Shown: one piece after another, positions 24,553-34,496 of the stretch
Position numbering within the stretch: the first letter of the stretch is position 1
Layout: each line of letters starts with the position of its first letter
NCBI RefSeq assembly: GCF_950295315.1
Contig: NC_080175.1
Coordinates: 82,959,566-83,023,565, forward strand
Direction: 5' to 3'
DNA from: Erinaceus europaeus
Taxonomy: Eukaryota; Chordata; Mammalia; Eulipotyphla; Erinaceidae
DNA length: 64,000 nt
Program-made: the position numbers and the translations under genes
The notes under the pieces: model-generated
Databases searched by the model: none
What the model was told of the DNA's origin: nothing
What the model saw: only the letters and a program-made list of their open reading frames with translations

Positions 24553-24764
24553 CTTTTTAAAATATTTTTATTTATTTACTATTGGATAAAGACTGAGGGA
24601 AATTGAGAGGAAAGGGGGAGGAAGAGAGGGAAAGTGACAGAGACACCTGCAGCCCTGCTTCACCAGTGTGAAGCTTTCTCTGTTCAGGTAGGGACCAGGG
24701 GCTTGAACCTGGGTCCTTGCACACTAGTGTGTGTGCATAACCAGGTGTGCCATGGCCACAGCCC
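24553..24764 (-). mobile_element. SINE-A, minus strand
   Basis: Reversed tail TTTATTTATTTACTATTGGA, GCCCTGCTTCACCAGTGTGA, GACCAGGGGCTTGAACCTGG and a degraded reversed head (GTGCCATGGCCACAGCCC). Confidence 0.88.
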
Positions 24765-24794
24765 AGCATATTTTTTAATTAATTTATGTCTACT

Positions 24795-24945
24795 TTTTAA
24801 AATTAATTTATTTTCTAACAAAGAGAGAGAGACTAGAGCACTACTTAGCCTTGGTTAATGGTGCTGCTGAGGATTGAACCTCGGACCTCAGAACCTCAAG
24901 TGTGAAAGAATTTTTCATAACCATTATACTATTTCCATAGTCCCA
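24795..24945 (-). mobile_element. SINE-D, minus strand
   Basis: ACTAGAGCACTACTTAGCCT, GAGGATTGAACCTCGGACCT and TTCATAACCATTATACTATT are the reversed SINE-D. It sits directly after a SINE-A on the same strand. Confidence 0.75.
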
Positions 24946-24986
24946 AAGTATCTCTTCTTTACTCAAGTGTTTTGAAATACATTTTA

Positions 24987-25420
24987 TGGGACCAGGCGGT
25001 GATGCACCTGGTAGAGCACACAATATGGGATGATCTCACTCACAGGCAGAAGTTGAAAAACAAAACCAGAAGGGAAAACACTAAGCAGAACCTGGACTGG
25101 AGTTGGTGTATTGCGCCCAAGTCAAAGACTCTGGGGTGGGTGGAGTGGGGAGAGTACAGGTCCTGGAAAAGGATGACAGAGGACCTAGTGGGGGTTGTAT
25201 TGTTGTATGGAAAACTGAGAAATGTTATGCATGTACAAACTATTGTATTTACTGTCAAATGTAAAATATTAATCCACCAATAAAGGAAAAATTAAAAAAT
25301 AAATAAATGAGAACACAATACAGTGCACTAAGACCTGGGTTCAAGCCTCTAGTGTGGACCTGCAGGGAGAAAGCTTCACGAATGGTGAAACAGGGCTGCA
25401 GGTGTCTCTCTCTCTCTCTC

Positions 25421-25456
<36 letters not shown>

Positions 25457-25465
25457 TCTCTATCA
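24987..25465 (+). mobile_element. SINE-A split by an L1 insertion
   Basis: The head TGGGACCAGGCGGTGATGCA ends at 25025 and the body resumes at 25309 (ACACAATACAGTGCACTAAG, then GACCTGCAGGGAGAAAGC). The two parts are collinear. An expanded TC run occupies about 25405-25452. Confidence 0.9.
25026..25308 (+). mobile_element. L1 type-A 3' end inserted in SINE-A
   Basis: About 280 bp of L1, from the ORF2 stop region (TGGGATGATCTCACTCACAG) to TTAATCCACCAATAAAGG and an A-rich tail. The flanking SINE sequence is duplicated: GAGCACACAATA at 25014-25025 and GAGAACACAATA at 25309-25320, one mismatch. Confidence 0.92.
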
Positions 25466-25668
25466 CAAGTAAGAAAAACTGATAATGGCCAAAGGATCAG
25501 CACTCTTTTAGAGTTCAGTTATGAGTTTCACTAATTTAGATAGACATTTTGAGATAGAAAGAGAGACACAGAGAGAAGGGGAAAAATACCACAAGAGACA
25601 AGCTTCCTTTAGGACAGTGGGCACTGGGATCCAGCTTACTACACATTTTTATAGGACTCCTTTCTTTC

Positions 25669-25844
25669 GTAGTGCCGGCATTGAGCCCCAACAATAACCC
25701 TGGAGGCAATAAAAGAAAAAAAATAATAATTTTGAGAAAACATAATTTTTATGATCTTTCCTCAAAAATTAAGTAATTTAAAACTAGTTTCTGCTAAAGC
25801 AAACACTAAAAACTAAGAAGTCTTTCATATATTGGGGAAAGGAA
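25669..25844. repeat. Outer inverted-repeat arm, left
   Basis: It begins with a bare SINE-C tail (GTAGTGCCGGCATTGAGCCC, AATAACCCTGGAGGCAATAA) and continues into about 130 bp of non-SINE flank. The whole piece matches the reverse complement of 30032-30208 at roughly 90% by eye, with a few short indels. It lies 14 bp from the 321-bp inner arm. Confidence 0.85.
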
Positions 25845-25858
25845 GAAGTCCTATAAAG

Positions 25859-26179
25859 ATTCTGGCAAATCCACAATCTGGAAAGTAGGTTAGCAGACAG
25901 GAGATGCAAGAAAGGGTAGCACTACAGAATTCCCTCATCCTAAGATTACCACACCCACTTTTGTTTTAAGAATTCTAATTAGGGGACAAACACAGTCCTT
26001 TAGACCACCGACTTGCATGAGACCTCAGGTTTAATCTCTGGAATGACCTTATGCCCAAGCTAAGAAGTGCTCTCACCTTTTCTGTCGTGCATACTCCTTT
26101 CTTATTTTGTCATAATAAATACATACATCTTAGAAATACTTTTGGGACTGAGTACTGGCACACCCAATGGAGTGCACAT
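25859..26179. repeat. Inner inverted-repeat arm, left (321 bp)
   Basis: Matches the reverse complement of 29251-29571 with no mismatch that I could find over 321 bp. It contains a SINE-D-like piece and the first 38 bp of a SINE-A. Here the SINE-A continues past the arm boundary, so this copy looks like the source. Confidence 0.95.
25985..26085 (+). mobile_element. SINE-D-like element within the inverted repeat
   Basis: CTTGCATGAGACCTCAGGTT, TAATCTCTGGAATGACCTTA and GCTAAGAAGTGCTCTCACC fit a diverged SINE-D body. Confidence 0.55.
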
Positions 26180-26345
26180 ATTACCAAGCAAGAAGACCCA
26201 GCTCCAAGCCCCAGGCCCTCAGTAGTGGTGGAACAGTGCTTCAGGGGTCTCTATTTCTCTCTCCGTCTCTCTTCAGCTCTATCTCTCTATCAGAAAAGAA
26301 AGAGACATACAGAGCTGCCTTTGTTTCTGTTAGAAAAGAAAGAAA
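26142..26345 (+). mobile_element. SINE-A/C, diverged
   Basis: Head GGGACTGAGTACTGGCACAC, AAGCCCCAGGCCCTCAGTAG, GTGCTTCAGGGGTCTCTATT. The right boundary of the 321-bp duplication cuts it at 26179. Confidence 0.8.
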
Positions 26346-26348
26346 AAG

Positions 26349-26580
26349 GGGGCTGACTGGTGGCACACCAACCGGGTGCACATGTTACAGTGTGCAAGGA
26401 CCTGGGTTTGAGCCCCTGGTCCCCACCTACAAAGGGAAAGCTTTGCAAGTGGTGAAGCAATGATGTAGGTGTCTTTGCAAGTGGTGAAGCAATGTTGCAG
26501 GTGTCTCTCTTTCTCTATCTCCTTCCTCCCTCTGGATTTCTGGCTATCATTACCCAATAAACACAGACAATAAAAAATTT
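26349..26580 (+). mobile_element. SINE-A with internal 32-bp tandem duplication
   Basis: Clean head (GGGGGCTGACTGGTGGCACA) and body. The unit CTTTGCAAGTGGTGAAGCAA plus 12 bp occurs twice head to tail, at 26441-26472 and 26473-26504, with two differences. The tail is CCCAATAAACACAGACAATA. Confidence 0.92.
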
Positions 26581-26974
26581 TTTGAAAAGAAAAGAAAGAA
26601 AAAAGAAAAGAACAAGGCTGCTGATAGCAGTAGAGTCATTGCAAAGGCACTAAATCCATGTGTTAAAACTGGTGGGTGGGGGAGAGAAAGATTATCAACT
26701 GTTGACTGAGGCACACTATGAAAGGTAAATCATTTCTCTCAAATCCTCAGTCTAAATGTAAGTTTCCTAAAATTTAGCCTCACAGACACATAACGTATGG
26801 TATTTGATTATCTGAATACCATAGGCTAGCTCAGTTTAATACTTAAGAATAACTGTATCAATTATAAAGAAGGCTAGGATGCTTCTTTTTTCCCCCTTAG
26901 TTTTCACTTTTTTCCTCCTAATCTTTCACCTTCAATCTGCTCCTAGATCTATGGTTTACTTCTGAGACTAAATT

Positions 26975-27196
26975 TTTATTTTATTATTTTATTTTATTGG
27001 ATAGGACAGAGAGAAATTGAGAGAGGAGGGGAAGATAGAGAGGGAGAGAGAAAGACTGACACCTGCAGACCTACTTCACTGATTGTGAAGCGACCCTCCT
27101 GTGGTGGGGAGCTGGGGATTTGAACTGGGATCCTTGCTCAGGTCATTGTGCTTCAATCTATGTACACTTAACCCACTGTGCCACCACCTGCCCCCC
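26975..27196 (-). mobile_element. SINE-B/C-type element, minus strand
   Basis: TTTTATTGGATAGGACAGAG, CAGACCTACTTCACTGATTG, TGGGGAGCTGGGGATTTGAA and the reversed head TGCCACCACCTGCCCCCC. The region 26581-26974 before it is A-rich, then unique. Confidence 0.8.
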
Positions 27197-28097
27197 GAGA
27201 CTAAAATTTTAATGATATCTCAACAGCTCACAAGATTCTTAAGATCATTTGTATTTTAATGAAGAAAAAAAATGTCCAGCCTGATCTGACTAAACTCTAA
27301 ATATATACTTTCTGCTTTACCTCATTAGCAGAGAATATTTTAGTAATAACATTTTCTCTTTGTTCATAAGCCTAACACATAGTTTTTAATTCAAGATATA
27401 TGATTTATTCTGGCTAAACACATCCAGGCATTACTACTCCCATGACAATTAATTCAACTCAATAACATTGATTAAATATCTATTTTGTGTCAGGACTGTG
27501 GTAGAAATTTGAAGGTAAAAGCAGATGATTACATAAAAGACTACAGGGGAGATACATACATGACAAGTGCAACAGTAATTGTGTAAACAAACAACTATGC
27601 AAGTAGGAAGGAGACAGTCATGGACTCAGTCTTGGGTTGTCAAAGGAATTTGCAAACGACGTCAGTTGAAATATGATTCACTAAACGAATTACGCACAAA
27701 ACGGCCGTAAGTGGAATTTAGCAGACCAGAAAAGTAAAGTGGTGTTTGTGGGAAGAACCAAATTTGCTCAGAGTGTGGGGACCCAGCGAGATGATGGACT
27801 GAACGAGATATTAAATGCAGGAGATTTTACTTTATCCTATAGGGAAGGCTGAGTGAGTGGAAATTTTATGAGCTAGAGTTATGGTATGTTTCCTATAGAA
27901 TCATTTTAAGTGAGATGGAAAGGATGAATATTGGATGCTCTTACTAGCATCATGTCTAATTTTTAAATATGTATATCTCAAGATCTAAAAGTAGTTTATG
28001 CATTTTGAAGACATAAAATAAAATGTTAAGTATAGAAAGAAACCATAGGAGGACCATATAACCCAAAATACTTACTATAAGGAGTTAAAAAAAAAAA
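27197..28097. other. Unique stretch
   Basis: Contains an unusual CpG-containing patch near 27655-27710 (GCAAACGACGTCAGTTGAAA, AATTACGCACAAAACGGCCG). No coding frame recognised. Confidence 0.5.
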
Positions 28098-28569
28098 AAA
28101 GCTGACCTTAACAATGAATAAACCCAGGTGTCCAACAACAGATGATTCCCTGAGCAAGATATGGTTTATGTACACAATGGAATACTACTCAGCTATTAAA
28201 AATGGTGATTTCACTTTCTTCACCCCATCTTGGATGGAGTATGAAGAAATCGTGTTAAAAGAGATAAGTCAGAAACTGAAGGATGAATATGGGGCGATCT
28301 CACTCATACACAGAAGTCGAAAGACAGATCAGAAGAGAAAACACTGAGCAGAGCTTGGACTGGAGCTGGTGTATTGCAGCAAAGGAAAAGGCTCTGGTGT
28401 TGGGGGAGAGGGTTCATGTCCTGGAACATGATGACAGAGGAGGACCTAATGAATTGTGATGTGGAAAACTGGGAAATACTATGTATCTACAAACTATTAT
28501 AATTTACTGTCAACTTTAAACCATTAATCCCCCAATAAAATTTTAAAAAGCTGAACTTAGCAATGAATA
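28098..28569 (+). mobile_element. 5'-truncated L1 type A with 23-bp TSD
   Basis: The insertion occupies 28121-28546: ORF2 C-terminal end (CCAGGTGTCCAACAACAGAT onward) through CCATTAATCCCCCAATAAA. A 23-bp repeat flanks it (28098-28120 and 28547-28569, two mismatches). A frame of about 70 codons across the ORF2 end is still open (YYSAIKNGDF near 28185-28214). Confidence 0.95.
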
Positions 28570-29250
28570 TTTATGTTTCATATGGTTCATGTGTTATTTC
28601 TTTCATTCTATTTACATCTACATTCTCTCATGAAATAAAACTATATGAATGATAATTGAATGAAAGGTGAGAACATACCGTAGATTTGTATATTCCTACG
28701 AGTGGCATAGTATTCCATAATGACTCAAATCTATTTCGATTTTTATTATGATAGTTTATATAGGTCATATTTGCTACCATTTATAGATCCATGACAAGAG
28801 AAGGAGAATGGTAAATTTTTCAGGAAAAAATTAAAAATAAAATTAAATCATTTTTTATTCCTATAAAATAATCATTTGTTTCTCTCATCCTAATTTGAGA
28901 TGTCGGTGGACCTCTAAGGTTCATTTCTCATTAAATGTTTCATCCTTACACAAATAGAAATTAAATAGGATTTTATAGATCACTACCTTGGAGACTGAAA
29001 GGCAGCTGACACATGTACAATCAACTGAATTTTAAACATATCTGACTGTGCTCTTTTAAATAAGTAGAGCGTTTATGGTGTGCAAAATCAGAGTTTCATT
29101 TTTCTTCTAAAGAAGTGGTCCTACTAATTAGTGGCTACCATAAAGGAAGGGCTAAATTAGACATATTTAGATTAGATGCATAACTCAGGATAAAGGAGAC
29201 ATGCTTGTTGATATTCAGTGATGCACACCTTAATCCTATATAATACTACA
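28570..29250. other. Unique stretch
   Basis: AT-rich spacer between the inverted-repeat arms. Nothing recognised. Confidence 0.5.
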
Positions 29251-29571
29251 ATGTGCACTCCATTGGGTGTGCCAGTACTCAGTCCCAAAAGTATTTCTAA
29301 GATGTATGTATTTATTATGACAAAATAAGAAAGGAGTATGCACGACAGAAAAGGTGAGAGCACTTCTTAGCTTGGGCATAAGGTCATTCCAGAGATTAAA
29401 CCTGAGGTCTCATGCAAGTCGGTGGTCTAAAGGACTGTGTTTGTCCCCTAATTAGAATTCTTAAAACAAAAGTGGGTGTGGTAATCTTAGGATGAGGGAA
29501 TTCTGTAGTGCTACCCTTTCTTGCATCTCCTGTCTGCTAACCTACTTTCCAGATTGTGGATTTGCCAGAAT
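29251..29571. repeat. Inner inverted-repeat arm, right (321 bp)
   Basis: Reverse complement of 25859-26179. It carries only a reversed 38-bp SINE-A head stub at its left edge, with no SINE body beyond it, so this is the derived copy. ACAATG occurs at both edges (29248-29253 and 29574-29579). There is no poly(A), so it was not made by L1 retrotransposition. Confidence 0.95.
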
Positions 29572-30031
29572 TCACAATGACTTTAGTTAATTATTTAAAT
29601 TAAATTCCACTCACTTTACATCTCTATCTAGTCTTTTGATTCTTTTTTTCTTTTTTCTGGAAAACCCTGACTAATGCATAATTGTAAAAAGACAGGGAGA
29701 ATAGATTATTGGACACTCAAAATAATTTAAATCACTAGCAGATTTGAACAGGCATGAGTCTGATTTTCAATATAAACCATTTAAAAGCTAATTTGGGACT
29801 TTGAAATGAAGCAACTGTCAAGTTACATAACAAAACTATCAAATAACACATTCTACCTTGTTTTAGAATTTCTCTTCTCAGAAAGTAACCTACATACATT
29901 ATCTCACTTTTCTTAAAAGCAAATTTTTATGCTATGTGGTCAATTTACAATACCTGAGGGAAAACTACACAATTTGTAGGCTTTGCTCTCAAACTGGCTG
30001 AGTGGCATCCTGTACAAATATCATCCACATA
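29572..30031. other. Unique stretch separating the two right-hand arms
   Basis: 460 bp with no counterpart between the left-hand arms, which are only 14 bp apart. Confidence 0.6.
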
Positions 30032-30208
30032 TTCCTTTTCCCCAATATATGAACGACTTCTTAGTTTTTAGTGTTGTTTGCTTTAGCAAAAACTAGTTTG
30101 AAATTATTTATTTTTTGAGGATCATAAAAATTAGGTTTTCTCAAAATTAGTATTTTTTTTTCTTTTATTGCCTCCAGGGTTATTGTTGGGGCTCAGTGCA
30201 GGCACTAC
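30032..30208. repeat. Outer inverted-repeat arm, right
   Basis: Matches the reverse complement of 25669-25844 at roughly 90%. Here the SINE-C tail is attached to a complete SINE-C (to 30426), so this copy is probably the original of the outer pair. Confidence 0.85.
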
Positions 30209-30426
30209 AAATCCACTGCACCTGGATACCATTTTTTTCCATTTTATTGGTTAGGACAGAGAGAAATTGAGAGGGGGAAGTTGGAGATAGAGAGGAAGAG
30301 AGGCAGAGAGACACCTGCAGACCTACTTCACCACTTGTCAAAGCGATCTCCCTGCAGGTGGGGACTTGGGGGCTCAAACCGGGATACTTGGGCAAGTCCT
30401 GCACTTCATACTATGGGCACTTAACC
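30165..30426 (-). mobile_element. SINE-C, minus strand
   Basis: The reversed tail module (CCAGGGTTATTGTTGGGGCT and GCACTACAAATCCACTGCAC), TTGGTTAGGACAGAGAGAAA, CAGACCTACTTCACCACTTG and a head ending near TATGGGCACTTAACCA. Confidence 0.85.
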
Positions 30427-30616
30427 AAAATTAGTGTTTTAGTCACAGAAGAAGCATTCTTTCAGTTTAATAAGTTTATGAAGTTAGTTCATCTACCAAA
30501 TAAAACAATAATTCCTATGAAGTGCCTATAGTCAATCCTTTTTGCTGCCTGTTTTGTCACTGCTTCTAGAAGACATAGGGTTCATAATTCTTTTTTATGA
30601 GAGCTCATACTATTTC

Positions 30617-30794
30617 ATTAGAGTTTTTTTCTTCTCTCTGTTATTCTTGATAGGACAGAGAGAACTTGAAAGAGGATGGGGATAGAGAAGGAGAGAGAAA
30701 TATATCTACAGACCTGCTTCACTGCTTATGAAGGTTCCCCCTGCAGGTGAGGAGCAGGGACTTGAACCAAGGTTTTTGCATTTATTAGAGTTTT
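30617..30794 (-). mobile_element. SINE, minus strand, 11-bp TSD
   Basis: ATTAGAGTTTT repeats at 30617-30627 and 30784-30794. The body shows CTTGATAGGACAGAGAGAAC, CAGACCTGCTTCACTGCTTA and GACTTGAACCAAGGTTTTTG. The insert stops before the tRNA-like head, so it is 5'-truncated. Confidence 0.88.
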
Positions 30795-30996
30795 AGAAAG
30801 TCCTAAGTATAACAGTTTAATATACTCCCTACCACCCAGAAATGCATCAGCCACCGTTGTAAATAGTGAATCGTTGAATTACTACTCTACCCACAAGAGC
30901 TTATAATGCAATTTTTCAGGTATTTTTAAAACAACAGAATTTCATAAAGTGTTAACACAAAGTTACTAGACTAATTGGAGTACAAACTCATAGGCT

Positions 30997-31293
30997 AACC
31001 TTGACTTCTTTTTAAAATTTTATTATATTTATTTAATTATTCCCTTTTGTTTTCCTTGTTATAGTTATTACTGATGTCATTGTTATCGGATAGGACAGAG
31101 AGAAATGGAGAGAGGAGAGGAAGACAGAGAGGGGGAGAGAAACAGAGACACCTGCAGACCTGCTTCACCGCCTATGAAGTGACTCCCCTGCAGGTTGGGA
31201 GCCAGGGGCTCCTTACACTGGTCCTTACGCTGGTCCTTGCATTTTGTGTCACGTGCGCTTAACGCACTGCCTGACTCCCAAACTTTGACTTCT
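30997..31293 (-). mobile_element. SINE-B, minus strand, 13-bp TSD
   Basis: AACCTTGACTTCT (30997-31009) and AACTTTGACTTCT (31281-31293) flank a reversed SINE-B (TTCCCTTTTGTTTTCCTTGT to GCACTGCCTGACTCCC). A 12-bp CTGGTCCTTAC-type unit is duplicated at about 31212-31235. Confidence 0.93.
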
Positions 31294-31939
31294 AGAAGAG
31301 CTGAAATCTTTGTCACAACTTCCCTGAGAGATGAGGAATCAATAGGAGCCGAAAAACAAGACCCAAAATTTATGCATATAATATCAGTCAGTTTTTTTTC
31401 TACGTCATGATGCAATAAAAAAAAAAAACCTCAAAAGAACATTTTGTTAATATAATAAAATGTTACTTTTTGCTTAAAAAAAGACAAATAACAATGGAGA
31501 AATTCTCCCAAGCTGTGCTCTTCTATAACATGTCTCATAGCCATATGTTTATATAAATATGAATTTATCTGATTGATGTGGGGAGGGTAAACAAATTTAA
31601 AAATAATAGTATTTAAATATTTTCTTCTAAATATTACATATGCAATTTTTTTCAGTATTCATCAGCCAAAGACAAGAGCAATTACTCAACTATTGCTGCT
31701 TTCTGATAGGTAAGGCAGTGTCTGAAAGATTAATCATAATATTGGAAAATAGTTGTAATGATTTACACAATATATCCTTTTAATCCCCAAGTTTTATTGA
31801 ATTTCAGCAGTAATCTCAAAGTCAAGGACTTGATAATGTTCATGTTAGTCACCATAATGGTGTCCTGGGTAGTTTTTCTTGATTTAGACATCTATAAACA
31901 AAAGTCACAAAATATATTCACCAACATTAATTCACAGGA
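31294..31939. other. Unique stretch
   Basis: AT-rich. No element or coding signal recognised. Confidence 0.5.
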
Positions 31940-32095
31940 CTGCTGTTTATGTCTTCAGGGCTTCACTGCTCCAGGCTGACTTTTTCAAACAGAAATAGGG
32001 AGTTAAATTTACCACAGCACCTAAGTCGCCCTTAGTGCAATGAGGCCTCGGCTTGAACATGAGTCATGACTAGGACGAAGCAGGCATGCTCCCAG
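31940..32095 (-). mobile_element. Old SINE-E, minus strand
   Basis: On the minus strand, GTTCAAGCCGAGGCCTCATT, TTAGGTGCTGTGGT and CTGGAGCAGTGAAGCCCTGA follow the SINE-E order, with much of the TCTCT block lost. Confidence 0.55.
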
Positions 32096-32887
32096 GTAAA
32101 CTAACTTGGTTTTTATAGGAACAAAATTTATATTAGCTTGGCATGAGTTCTCTGGAAATGAAAGTAAACTTCCTGAACAGCTGTACAGTGAATTGAATAG
32201 GCAGGATTCACAGGATGCAAAATTGAACATAAGCTTATTTATTTTCCTTATTGCCCATTCAAATGCATTTTATGGGACTAGTTACTTCTCTATTTCTAAA
32301 TGAGAACTGACACACATTTTATATTACTACACAGTTACTGTTAGATAGTGCAAAGATCTTCCATTACTTCAAACCATGCAGTATAAATGGTTTTAGTAAA
32401 ATAATATGCCCAATCACATGTAATAATTCAAAACTCACAAAAATTTAACAGTCTCTGATCCCTTTGTTTCCGTAGGCTTCAGACTTGAACAACTCAGACA
32501 GAAAAAGGAATGTGAAAGATTATGAATAGATATCTTTAATTTCTGCTTCCTCCTGTCATCAGATCATTACTGGAATGACTCTGAGTTGGAGAAAAGTATG
32601 GGGAGAACAAATCTGAGTATAAGAATGAGTCAAATTTACTTGATGCCAAAGTGTCTATGGCTAAGATATTGTTTATATTGGATTCTCTCAGGACTCCCAA
32701 GGACAATGAGCATGGATTGCCTTCAACTCTGCAGTGAACTGCTTATGTCACTAGAAAATCTGTCGCCTTCAAACCCCTAGTTGAGACTACACTCTTGACT
32801 AATATTGCACTATGCCTTCCTCAGAAATGCTTTTCAGTACTCTAAGCATATGACTCTATCTCTTGGGATTTCATTATTTTTTTTTTT
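32096..32887. other. Unique stretch
   Basis: Two frames of about 64 codons occur (32106-32303, 32586-32780) without any recognisable domain. I do not call them genes. Confidence 0.5.
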
Positions 32888-32922
32888 ACTTTTTTTTATT
32901 GGGGGATTAATGTTGTATACTA
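32888..32922 (-). mobile_element. Very short L1 3' terminus
   Basis: Poly(T), TTATTGGGGGATTAATGTTG is the antisense of the L1 end CATTAATCCCCCAATAAA plus a poly(A). Only about 25 bp of L1 was copied before truncation. Confidence 0.6.
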
Positions 32923-33110
32923 GAAAGTAAGGAATTTTATTCTTTTTTATATATTTATTTACTTTCCCTTTTGTTGTCCTTGTTGTTTTATTGTTGTAGT
33001 TATTATTGTTGTAGTCATTGTTGGATAGGACAGAGAGAAATGAAGAGAGGAGGGGAAGACAGAGATGGGGAGAGAAAGATAGATACCTGCAAACCTGCTT
33101 CACCACTTGT

Positions 33111-33170
33111 TTTTCTTTTTTTTTTTTTAAGTTAGATAATGTCTTTGAGGAGTTTTTTTTTAATTTTTTA
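33111..33170 (-). other. L1 double poly(A) end with 24-nt insert
   Basis: On the L1 strand AATAAA (33173-33168) is followed by a first A-run (to 33153), then 24 nt of non-L1 sequence (33152-33129), then a second A-rich run (33128-33111), then the TSD. This is the arrangement expected for a short 3' transduction. Confidence 0.75.
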
Positions 33171-34496
33171 TTTAAGAAAGGATTAACGAACAAAAACATA
33201 AGGTAGGAGGGGTACAAGGCAACACAATTCCCACCACACAATCTCCATATCCCACCCCCTCCCCTGATAGCTTTCCCACTCTCTAGCCCTCTGGGAGCAT
33301 GGACCCAGGGTCGTTGAAGGTTGCAGAAGGTAGAAGGTCTGGCTTCTGTAATTGCTTCCCCGCTGAACATGGGCATTGACTGGTCGGTCCATACTCCCAT
33401 TCTGCCTCTCTTTCCCTAGTAAGGTGTGTCTCTGGGGAAGCTGAGCTCCAGGACACATTGGTGGGGTCTTCAATCCAGGGAAGCCTGGCCAGCATCGTGG
33501 TGGCATCTGGAACCTGGTGATTGAAAAGAGAGTTAACATACGAAGCCAAACAAATTGTTGAGCAATCATGGATCCCAAGCTTGGAATAGTGGAGAGGAAG
33601 TGTTAGGGAGGTACTCACTGCAAACTCTAGTGTACTTCTGCTTTCAGGTATATATTTTGCAGTAGGTTATGACTATGTGTGAACATAAGCTCTCTCTCTC
33701 AGAAACTGGTGTATATCTAGGTTATGGGACTTTGTTAGAAAGTGAACTACCTGAGATGAAATTAGAGTGTACTATAAAAGGAAAGGTCTCACCCGAATAA
33801 TGAAGCTGAAGGGTTGTCATTCCACACGTGAAGTCTCTGGACACAGTCTGAGGTGAAGCATGTTGAGGTGGCAGTCGTTGCATTAGTTAGGTTGTGATCG
33901 GCGGATGCAATATTATTTGGTTTGGATTGGGAGATGCATACGGGAAAGTGGGCCCTATCCAAGGGTTCCAGGACTGGGGGAAGAAGGGGCTCTATAGTGA
34001 AGATGTGAGGTTCCTACTGTCTTAGGGTTCCAAAAGACAATCTATAGTTAATGTTATCATCACATTATTTGGTAATTGGGTTAACTTTGAAAAGTCCTTA
34101 TGTTATGGTTTGCTGTACAGTATCCAGTATCTTGTATATAGCTGTGCTATTGGATGCTTCTAATCTACTTGGTCTAGCCTTTTGAGAGAGTCCGCATATC
34201 AAATACACAGCCTATATATTAAAAAGATTCAGTTTGTGTTTTGAAAATCTTTGAGACATACAATTGATATTCCCCCTCTCATATTAATTAACTGCTGATT
34301 TATATGTCTACATTTTGCTAGGAGTGTACATAAACACCATTCCCACGACCAAAGGACTGTGACCCATCCCTCCCACCCACTCCCACCCCCCACTGGGAAG
34401 CTGCATGTCTACCCCTCACCACAGGGCTTTTACTTTGGTGCCCTACTTACAATTTGGTCAAGTCCTGCTCTTAGTTTCCCTTTCAGATCTTCTTAG

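Noticed and set aside
24987..25465. Direct repeats with spacers as a CRISPR array
   Set aside because: Dispersed SINE copies in both orientations in a mammalian genome; spacing and length do not fit.
29569..29574. GAATTC at the inverted-repeat junction as a cloning-chimera mark
   Set aside because: The same hexamer occurs elsewhere within the arm without any junction, so it is not informative alone.
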